Assembly (NCBI GenBank): GCA_900554385.1
Contig: USHE01000040.1
Span: 1 to 12,657 of the forward strand
DNA length: 12,657 bases
Reading direction: 5' to 3'
Origin: an uncultured bacterium
GTDB taxonomy: Bacteria; Cyanobacteriota; Vampirovibrionia; Gastranaerophilales; Gastranaerophilaceae
Of the stretch, positions 1 through 5,713 are shown piece after piece. The number at the start of each line of letters is the position of its first letter. Within the stretch, counting starts at the first letter, position 1. The position numbers were made by a program, and so were the translations under genes. The notes beneath the pieces are model-generated. The model had not been told where the DNA came from. It saw nothing but the letters and a program-made list of their open reading frames with translations, and did not search any database.

Positions 1-774
1 AATTTCAGCATCATTTAGGGCATCTTCCGGCCTTAGTCTGAAATATCGTTTCAAGTTCGGAACAGGAATTTTATAATGCTCAATTTTATTAACATTCCCT
101 TTTACTGTCAAAATATCCGGTGATATAGAATTATTTCGCTCAAAAGAAATATCATTTGACTTTGAGTAATCCGTAACTGTTAAATTCATAAAAGTTACAG
201 GATAGAAAAATTTAGAATAAACTTTCCCGGGCGCACCGTTAGAAGTTGGAGCGACAAAGATATAAAGAAGATTTCCGTCAATATTGTAAGAACCGAATTT
301 CGGCATAAGCGGATTTAAATCATCATCCCACTGCCAGCCTTCGCCCCACTCTACACCATCTACGATATAATCATCAATATAGATATTTTTAGGCTCGAGA
401 ATTTTTTTATCCTTTGCGTCATTCATAAGTTTTGCCAAATCTTTTTCACGCAAATAAGGATCAGCACCAAGCTTTATAAACAGTTCATTATTTGTATTTT
501 TATACAAAGAGGTTTCGAAATTATAATCAGCACCCAATGTATCAAGCGCTGCCGCAAGAGTAACAATTTTTTGTGTGGAAGCCGGGCTTAAAAGCCTGTT
601 CTGGTTTAACTCATAAACAGCTTTTCCATTTTCAATATTTTTAACAGAAATAGAAATAGTATCTTTTTTAACATTCGAATTAGCTATTGCTTTGTTAATA
701 TTATCAACAGCATGTGCTGCAGAAAAAAGATAACAAGACAGCATAATCCCTAACGTACACAAGAATTTCCTCAT
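1..774 (-). CDS. dacB: D-alanyl-D-alanine carboxypeptidase/endopeptidase, PBP4 (S13) family, N-terminal 258 residues
   Basis: The reading frame starts at ATG 774-772 and stays open to the left edge, so the 3' part is missing. Residues 1-22 form a signal peptide (short basic start, hydrophobic core, SAAHA before a likely cut), placing the enzyme in the periplasm. The segment SPASTQK at 63-69 carries the catalytic SxxK motif of penicillin-binding proteins (Ser66, Lys69) in the form typical of PBP4/DacB. The following LFIKLGADPYL resembles the family's 'GGDPxL' strand that opens the large inserted domain of S13 enzymes. The SxN and KTG motifs would lie beyond the window. Family role: trimming pentapeptides or cutting cross-links in peptidoglycan. 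Its ATG overlaps the stop of the upstream hydrolase gene (ATGA), and a weak GAGG site lies about 10 bases before the start, so it is probably translationally coupled. Carboxypeptidase versus endopeptidase activity cannot be told from this part. Confidence 0.85.
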   Translation of the reverse strand, partial: MRKFLCTLGIMLSCYLFSAAHAVDNINKAIANSNVKKDTISISVKNIENGKAVYELNQNRLLSPASTQKIVTLAAALDTLGADYNFETSLYKNTNNELFIKLGADPYLREKDLAKLMNDAKDKKILEPKNIYIDDYIVDGVEWGEGWQWDDDLNPLMPKFGSYNIDGNLLYIFVAPTSNGAPGKVYSKFFYPVTFMNLTVTDYSKSNDISFERNNSISPDILTVKGNVNKIEHYKIPVPNLKRYFRLRPEDALNDAEI

Positions 775-1598
775 ACGGATATAACCTCATAATTTTCTCT
801 GATATCATTCAGTATAGTACAAACTTTTCTATATTCATACATAGGCGAGAAATCAATGACACAAGACATAATACCTTCTCTCTGATCTTTAATCTCCGCA
901 ATTGTTTCTCCGCAAAAATCATAGATGCGTGAATGACCTATATTAAACTCGCCGTCTTTAATTTCTCCGGATTGAGTCAGGGCAACCATATAACACTGGT
1001 TTTCTACAGCTCTTGCACCTGTAAGGTATTCCCACGGAATTGGCTTTTTAAGCCCCCAGGCTGCCATATTCACGAGTAAATCAGCACCTGCTAAACGGTA
1101 TGCCCTGAATATTTCAGGAAACCTAATATCATAACAGATTGTTAAACCTATTTTTACACCGACTAAAGTTACCATAACAGGAGATTTACCAACATTGATA
1201 AAATCACCTTCTCTACATCCGCAATAAGAGTATAGGTGATTTTTAGAATAAGTTGCAACAAGCTCCCCTTGTCGATTGATTACAGGGCAAGTATTAAAAC
1301 AACTGCCATCATCACATTTTTCTATAAAACTCCCGCCCAGAATATTAACATTAAACTCTTTAGCTATTTTTGAAAGAAATTTTATTGTATCACTGTTGAA
1401 AAGAGGTTCTGCACATTTTGGAAAATCGTCACAAGACCATCCGACAGTCCACACCTCAGGCAAGATAAGAAAATCACTATCCTCGGGCAAATCTTTTTTA
1501 ACAATGCTGTAAACTTTGTCATAATTTGCAAATCTATCACCAATTACGGACTGCATCTGCAAAGCAGAAACTTTTATGACTTTTTCTTCTTCTTCCAT
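771..1598 (-). CDS. Carbon-nitrogen hydrolase (nitrilase superfamily), omega-amidase/Nit2-like
   Basis: The 275-residue protein is a full-length single-domain nitrilase-fold enzyme. The catalytic triad is visible: Glu48 in LILPEVW, Lys119 in TYSKNHLY and Cys155 in TICYDIRFPE. The CYDIRFPE block and the ARAVENQCY block near 195-203 are typical of the Nit1/Nit2/MtnU/YafV branch, whose members hydrolyse omega-amides such as 2-oxoglutaramate or deaminated glutathione. The exact substrate cannot be read from sequence. No signal peptide is present, so it is cytoplasmic. The start ATG 1598 is supported by the first beta strand (VIKVSALQMQ) following directly. The gene overlaps the end of the acyltransferase gene by 25 bases and the start of dacB by 4, so all three are probably one transcript. 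The pairing with a peptidoglycan and a lipid enzyme gives no clear clue to its substrate; a metabolite-repair role is the default guess. Confidence 0.85.
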   Translation of the reverse strand: MEEEEKVIKVSALQMQSVIGDRFANYDKVYSIVKKDLPEDSDFLILPEVWTVGWSCDDFPKCAEPLFNSDTIKFLSKIAKEFNVNILGGSFIEKCDDGSCFNTCPVINRQGELVATYSKNHLYSYCGCREGDFINVGKSPVMVTLVGVKIGLTICYDIRFPEIFRAYRLAGADLLVNMAAWGLKKPIPWEYLTGARAVENQCYMVALTQSGEIKDGEFNIGHSRIYDFCGETIAEIKDQREGIMSCVIDFSPMYEYRKVCTILNDIRENYEVISV

Positions 1599-2260
1599 AA
1601 CTTATTCTTCTTTGCCTCCCTGTAAACATCAGGAATTCTTTTTTGCAAATCTTCAAGAGAAGATTTTAATTTGAGTTTAATATCCGCAATTTGTTCACTC
1701 GTAGCATCCGCAGGAACATATATCGGATCACCATAAAGGTTAACGATTTCGGCATAACCTATAGGTGCAGTCATTTTATCCCACGACGGCAGAGTAAAAA
1801 ACATTTTATCTTCACAATACCAGGTCATAGGTACAATCGGCGCACCTGACATCTGTGCAATTTTAATGGCACCGTTTTTTATGGTATGTAACGGTCCTCG
1901 TGGACCATCAACAGTAATTGAAACACATTCACCAGCTTTCAGCCGTTCAATCATCTGCATAGATGCTTCAACCGCACCGCGGCTTTTAGAAGAACCTCTT
2001 GCCGTTTTAAACCCAATAGCTTCACAACCTGCGGCAACAAGATCTCCGTCATTAGAGGTACTTATCAATATACTAACTTCTCCGTGGTTTGGAACTCCAA
2101 AAATAGAAAACTGATCGGAATGCCACATTGTATATACGCATGGGAATTTATTCGGATTGTTTATCTCCACAATATTGGTTAAATGCTTCTGTATCTGCAT
2201 ATAACCAACAATAATCCCTTTCAAATATTTAAGATTATCTTTGCTTACTAATCTAACCAT
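1574..2260 (-). CDS. Lysophospholipid acyltransferase family protein (DUF374 type)
   Basis: The 228-residue protein matches the DUF374 branch of the lysophospholipid acyltransferase superfamily. Visible hallmarks are WHSDQ at 46-50 (the His-Asp region of the acyltransferase active site), ARGSSKSRG at 87-95, the signature DGPRGP at 118-123 and the strand SGAPIVP at 138-144. Proteins of this type are thought to acylate a lipid or lipid-A-like acceptor at the inner face of the membrane, but the acceptor is generally unknown. No strong membrane helix is evident, so it is probably membrane-associated. The last residues are strongly basic (KKNKLWKKKKKS), partly because the DNA there is a purine repeat shared in another frame with the next gene. 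It heads the leftward unit. The start has no Shine-Dalgarno sequence, and a -10 box ends 7 bases before the ATG, suggesting a leaderless mRNA. The alternative start at Met21 would remove plausible N-terminal sequence and is less likely. Confidence 0.82.
   Translation of the reverse strand: MVRLVSKDNLKYLKGIIVGYMQIQKHLTNIVEINNPNKFPCVYTMWHSDQFSIFGVPNHGEVSILISTSNDGDLVAAGCEAIGFKTARGSSKSRGAVEASMQMIERLKAGECVSITVDGPRGPLHTIKNGAIKIAQMSGAPIVPMTWYCEDKMFFTLPSWDKMTAPIGYAEIVNLYGDPIYVPADATSEQIADIKLKLKSSLEDLQKRIPDVYREAKKNKLWKKKKKS
1615..1620 (-). promoter_or_regulatory. Possible Shine-Dalgarno site of the carbon-nitrogen hydrolase, unusually distant
   Basis: On the minus strand GGGAGG lies inside the acyltransferase coding end, 16 bases before the hydrolase ATG at 1598. 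This is farther than the usual 5-10 bases. No in-frame start codon lies closer to it, and the protein's conserved first strand begins only a few residues after ATG 1598. The start therefore stands, but initiation may depend on ribosomes arriving from the overlapping upstream gene. Confidence 0.4.
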
Positions 2261-2266
2261 AAAATG

Positions 2267-2295
2267 AATATATCACAAACTTAAATTTATGGCAA
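2267..2295 (-). promoter_or_regulatory. Promoter of the acyltransferase-hydrolase-dacB unit, predicted leaderless
   Basis: Read on the minus strand, TTGCCA (2295-2290) is separated by 17 bases from TATATT (2272-2267). A TG one base upstream of the hexamer (TGA-TATATT) makes it an extended -10. Six bases separate the end of the -10 box from the ATG at 2260, so the standard start-site distance puts +1 on the A of the ATG. No Shine-Dalgarno sequence could fit. Confidence 0.65.
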
Positions 2296-2331
2296 AAAGG
2301 AAATAACTGAATTCTCATCTCTTTGGCGTAC

Positions 2332-2359
2332 TTGCGAAAAAAGTTTTTTGCAGTATAAT
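2332..2359 (+). promoter_or_regulatory. Promoter of tig
   Basis: TTGCGA (2332-2337) and a perfect TATAAT (2354-2359) are 16 bases apart. The expected start near 2366 gives a leader of about 31 bases, which holds an AAGGA Shine-Dalgarno site at 2385-2389, seven bases before the tig ATG. A second TATAAT at 2377-2382 lacks a -35 box and would put the start on top of the ribosome site, so it is less likely. The spacer contains an A6-G-T6 dyad. Confidence 0.7.
2333..2352. repeat. Bulged inverted repeat (A6-G-T6 core) in the tig promoter spacer
   Basis: The arms are TGC(G)AAAAAA and TTTTTTGCA around a central G, pairing fully except for one bulged G. The element fills almost the whole spacer between the -35 and -10 boxes of tig. 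It could be an operator or simply a bent A/T tract that tunes the promoter. It is not a terminator, because it sits upstream of the predicted transcription start and no gene ends nearby on either strand. Confidence 0.4.
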
Positions 2360-2396
2360 CGGAGCAGATACATGTATATAATATAAGGAAAAAACA

Positions 2397-3710
2397 ATGA
2401 AAGTTACAGTTGAAAATGAAAAAGAAAATTTAGTTAAATTAAATATTACAATTCCTGCAGAAGAAGCTACATCTGCTTATAATTCCGCAGTAAAAAGAAT
2501 ATCTCAGCACGTCAGCATCGATGGTTTCAGAATGGGCAAAGCTCCAAGAAATATGGTTGAAGCTCGTGTAGGCGTTGAAAGAATTAAACAAGAAGCTATT
2601 GAATCTTTGATGCCGAAAGTTGTAAATGATGCAGTTGCAGAAAATAAATTGGACTTAATTACACAGCCATATATCACATCTTATGACTTTGAATTAGGTA
2701 AAGACTTAAACGTTACTGTTAGTGTAGAAACTAGACCGGAAGTAACTTTGGGTGAATATAAAAACATTAAAGTTGAAGCAGATGATGTTCCGGAAAGAGA
2801 AGATGCTTACGACAAAGCTATTGAAAACTTGAGAAACCAATTTGCAGAAGATAAACTTGTTACTGACAGAAAAACCATAGCAACAGATATTGTAAATATT
2901 GATTTCGACGGTTCTTCAAACGGTGAAAAAATCAAAGGCGGCGAAGCTAAAGGTTACAGATTAGACTTAGGTCATTCAAACTTCATCCCTGGCTTTGCAG
3001 AACAACTCGTTGATAAAAACGCAGGCGATGAATTTGATATTGATGTAACTTTCCCTGCAGATTACCACGATGAAAAACTGAAAGGTCAAAAAGCTACTTT
3101 CAAAATCAAAATTAACGAAATAAAAGAAAGAGTTTTACCTGAAATTAATGATGAATTTGCTCAAAAAGTAGGGTTAGACAATCTTGAAGCATTAAAAGAA
3201 GATATCAAAAAACACCTTGAACAAACAAGAGAAAATGCAAAAAGAGCAAATGCAGAAAATGCAGTTTTCAAAAAAGTTATTGACGGCGCAAGCGTTGAAA
3301 TTTCAGAAAGAATGATTGACAGAGAAGCTCAATCCCTTTTGGCAGAATACAAAAACAGACTTGCCGCTCAAGGTATCAGCTGGGAAATGATTACAAAAAC
3401 TCAGAGCGAAGATGAAATAATGAAATCTATTCGTGAAGATGCCGAAAGCAGAATTAAAAATTCTCTTGTTATTGACAAAATAGCAAAACAAGAAAAAATC
3501 ACTCTTGCTCAAGAAGATATTACAAAAAAATTCAGCCAGCTTGGTGCAGCATACGGAATCTCTCAACAGGAAATCATCCAGCAAATTGGTAAAAACCCTG
3601 AAATTTTGAGTTCTTTATCTCAACAAGCAATGAATGATAAAGTTAAAGATTTCTTGATGAACAACAACAAAATTGAATACGTTGCTCCAAAAGAAGTTGA
3701 AAATAAATAA
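2397..3710 (+). CDS. tig: Trigger factor, ribosome-associated chaperone and peptidyl-prolyl isomerase
   Basis: The 437 residues match the usual trigger factor length and three-domain order. The N-terminal ribosome-binding domain carries the signature GFRMGKAP at 43-50, which docks to ribosomal protein L23 at the exit tunnel. An FKBP-type isomerase domain follows at about 160-245, with FIPGF at 196-200 and the closing strand FKIKINEI. The C-terminal chaperone domain, about 250-437, is helical and rich in Lys, Glu and Gln. The protein binds nascent chains in the cytoplasm. The start is fixed by AAGGA seven bases upstream. It is the first gene of the tig-clpP-clpX cluster, an arrangement conserved in many bacteria including cyanobacteria, coupling folding at the ribosome to protein turnover. 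Nothing is missing or unusual in the reading frame. Confidence 0.97.
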   Translation: MKVTVENEKENLVKLNITIPAEEATSAYNSAVKRISQHVSIDGFRMGKAPRNMVEARVGVERIKQEAIESLMPKVVNDAVAENKLDLITQPYITSYDFELGKDLNVTVSVETRPEVTLGEYKNIKVEADDVPEREDAYDKAIENLRNQFAEDKLVTDRKTIATDIVNIDFDGSSNGEKIKGGEAKGYRLDLGHSNFIPGFAEQLVDKNAGDEFDIDVTFPADYHDEKLKGQKATFKIKINEIKERVLPEINDEFAQKVGLDNLEALKEDIKKHLEQTRENAKRANAENAVFKKVIDGASVEISERMIDREAQSLLAEYKNRLAAQGISWEMITKTQSEDEIMKSIREDAESRIKNSLVIDKIAKQEKITLAQEDITKKFSQLGAAYGISQQEIIQQIGKNPEILSSLSQQAMNDKVKDFLMNNNKIEYVAPKEVENK

Positions 3711-3725
3711 GACTAAAATTATAAT
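3697..3725 (+). promoter_or_regulatory. Internal promoter for clpP(-clpX) at the end of tig
   Basis: TTGAAA (3697-3702), inside the last codons of tig, is followed after 17 bases by a perfect TATAAT (3720-3725). The expected start near 3732 leaves an 18-base leader that carries the clpP Shine-Dalgarno AAAGGG (3734-3739). No terminator is seen between tig and clpP, so this would add to read-through from tig and let the protease be expressed separately, for example under stress. Confidence 0.6.
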
Positions 3726-3749
3726 GAAATAAGAAAGGGAAATTAAATC

Positions 3750-4340
3750 ATGAGTTTTGTACCTGTAGTAATTGAACAATCAAGCAGAGGCGAACGTTCT
3801 TTTGATATATTCTCAAGACTATTGAGAGAAAGAATTATCTTCTTAGGAACTCCTATTGATGATATGGTAGCAAATCTTATCGTAGCTCAAATGTTATTGC
3901 TTGACAGCGAAAACCCGGAAAAAGATATTATGTTGTATATCAACAGCCCTGGCGGAAGCGTAACTGCAGGTTTTGCAATCTATGATACAATGCAGCACAT
4001 TAGAGCAGATGTTTCAACAATTTGTTTGGGACAAGCTGCTTCAATGGGTGCATTCCTCCTTTCTTCAGGAACAAAAGGTAAAAGACTTGCACTTCCTCAC
4101 TCTCGTGTGTTAATTCACCAACCGTTAGGCGTTGCGCAAGGTCAGGCTACCGATATAGAAATTCAGGCAGCTGAAATTATCAGAATTAAAAAATCTTTGA
4201 ATGAAATTTTAGCTTCCAATACCGGTCAGTCAATCAAAAAGATAGAAAAAGATACTGACAGAGATTATATTATGACTCCGGCAGAAGCTCTTGAATATGG
4301 TATGATTGATAAAATCGTAACCCGTGACGCTATTAAATAA
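3750..4340 (+). CDS. clpP: ATP-dependent Clp protease, proteolytic subunit
   Basis: The 196-residue serine protease (family S14) has its full catalytic triad: Ser98 in GQAASMGAF, His123 in RVLIHQP and Asp172 in the TDRDYIMTP segment. The oxyanion strand SPGGSV at 66-71 and the axial-loop N-terminus (FVPVVIEQSSRGERSFDI) are typical. There is no long propeptide. ClpP forms a double heptamer ring in the cytoplasm and degrades proteins fed by a Clp ATPase, here the adjacent ClpX. A strong Shine-Dalgarno (AAGAAAGGGA, 3731-3740) precedes the ATG, and the clpX start lies 30 bases after the stop with a similar site. No substitution suggests a catalytically dead ClpR-type paralogue. Confidence 0.97.
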   Translation: MSFVPVVIEQSSRGERSFDIFSRLLRERIIFLGTPIDDMVANLIVAQMLLLDSENPEKDIMLYINSPGGSVTAGFAIYDTMQHIRADVSTICLGQAASMGAFLLSSGTKGKRLALPHSRVLIHQPLGVAQGQATDIEIQAAEIIRIKKSLNEILASNTGQSIKKIEKDTDRDYIMTPAEALEYGMIDKIVTRDAIK

Positions 4341-4370
4341 TATCAAATGCATTTAAAGAAAGGGTAAAAA

Positions 4371-5678
4371 ATGCCAAAGCACGATGACAGCAGATTAAAA
4401 TGTTCATTTTGTGGAAAATCACAGGATCAGGTAAAAAAACTTATAGCCGGACCTGAAGTTTATATTTGTGATGAATGCGTTGAACTTTGCAACGAAATTC
4501 TTGATGAAGAATTTTTCGAAAACAAAGACAAAGACGGAGAAAAATCCGACGAACTCAATGCTGAAAAACCTATTCCAAAGCCTCACGAAATTAAGGCTTA
4601 CCTTGACCAATACATTATAGGGCAAGACGATGCGAAAAAGGTTTTGTCAGTAGCTGTATACAACCACTATAAACGTTTAAAACACAACAAGTCTGCTGAT
4701 TTAAAAAATAATGTAGAAATCCAAAAATCAAATATTCTGCTTGTAGGTCCTACAGGTTCAGGTAAAACGTTATTGGCTCAGACTTTGGCAAAAATGCTTG
4801 ACGTACCTTTTGCAGTTGCAGATGCTACAACCTTAACCGAAGCCGGTTATGTTGGGGATGATGTCGAAAACATCCTGCTTAGACTTTATCAAAATGCTGA
4901 TTTTGATTCAGCAAAAGCTGAACGCGGAATTATTTATATAGACGAAATTGATAAAATTTCAAGAAAATCAGAAAACACATCAATTACCCGTGATGTATCC
5001 GGAGAAGGCGTTCAACAAGCGTTACTGAAAATGATAGAGGGTACAGTTGCACATGTTCCTCCTCAGGGCGGAAGAAAACACCCGCATCAGGAATTTATTG
5101 AAGTCGATACTTCAAATATTCTGTTTATTGTGGGTGGTGCGTTTGTAGGTTTGGAAAAAATAATTGAAAGACGCGCTCAAGTAGGAAGCTCTGTAGGTTT
5201 TGGAGCAAAAGCACCTATGTCACAGGCTGAAAAAGAAGCAAATGCAGCAAAATTGTTAAAGAAATTACAGCCGGATGATTTATTGAAGTTTGGTTTAATA
5301 CCTGAATTTATCGGTCGTATTCCAACTTATGCCGTACTTGACCCACTTAGTGAAAAAACATTAAAAATGATTTTAACAGAACCAAAAAATGCTGTATTAA
5401 AGCAGTATAAATGCTTATTGGAAATGGACGGCGTAGAACTTGATTTTGAACCTGACGCAATTGATTTGATAGCGCAGGAAGCATTAAAACGTAACACAGG
5501 TGCAAGAGCTTTAAGAGCAATTGTGGAAGAAATAATGCTTGATGTTATGTATGACGTTCCTTCAAAAGAAAACAAGGATAAATTCGTTGTAACAGCAGAT
5601 ATGGTAAAGAACCGCAACTCGGGGGAGCTGATACAGCTGCCGACGAAAACCGACAGCTCTAAAGAAATTATTGCATAA
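4371..5678 (+). CDS. clpX: ATP-dependent Clp protease ATP-binding subunit ClpX
   Basis: The 435-residue AAA+ unfoldase begins with a zinc-binding domain holding Cys11, Cys14, Cys33 and Cys36. An acidic linker follows at about 44-65. The AAA+ module has Walker A GPTGSGKT (126-133), the substrate-gripping pore loop GYVG (159-162), Walker B IIYIDEID (187-194), an RKH pore loop at 235-237, and the sensor-2 GARALR helix near the end. The loop that docks into ClpP reads VGF (275-277) in place of the more common IGF, a conservative change, so partnership with the adjacent ClpP is expected. It unfolds tagged substrates and threads them into ClpP. AAAGAAAGGG sits five bases before the ATG. No terminator follows, and polA starts 35 bases downstream in the same direction. 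Confidence 0.97.
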   Translation: MPKHDDSRLKCSFCGKSQDQVKKLIAGPEVYICDECVELCNEILDEEFFENKDKDGEKSDELNAEKPIPKPHEIKAYLDQYIIGQDDAKKVLSVAVYNHYKRLKHNKSADLKNNVEIQKSNILLVGPTGSGKTLLAQTLAKMLDVPFAVADATTLTEAGYVGDDVENILLRLYQNADFDSAKAERGIIYIDEIDKISRKSENTSITRDVSGEGVQQALLKMIEGTVAHVPPQGGRKHPHQEFIEVDTSNILFIVGGAFVGLEKIIERRAQVGSSVGFGAKAPMSQAEKEANAAKLLKKLQPDDLLKFGLIPEFIGRIPTYAVLDPLSEKTLKMILTEPKNAVLKQYKCLLEMDGVELDFEPDAIDLIAQEALKRNTGARALRAIVEEIMLDVMYDVPSKENKDKFVVTADMVKNRNSGELIQLPTKTDSSKEIIA

Positions 5679-5713
5679 GAACGTTTTTTATTTGCGAAAT
5701 ATTAGGACTAGAT

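Noticed and set aside
1866..2114. Reading frames antisense to known genes, for example 1866-2114, 3303-3584, 5327-5617 and 11508-11936
   Set aside because: They lie wholly inside well-supported genes on the other strand, show no family motif, and their composition follows from the true gene's codons.
2377..2382. Second TATAAT in the tig leader as the main -10 box
   Set aside because: It has no -35 box and would start transcription at the ribosome-binding site; the upstream TATAAT with TTGCGA is the better candidate.
5610..5700. Possible terminator after clpX: AGCTG/CAGCT repeats near 5627-5660 and a T-run at 5684-5690
   Set aside because: The repeats are within clpX coding sequence, about 30 bases before the T-run, and do not form a stem next to it; polA most likely continues the unit.
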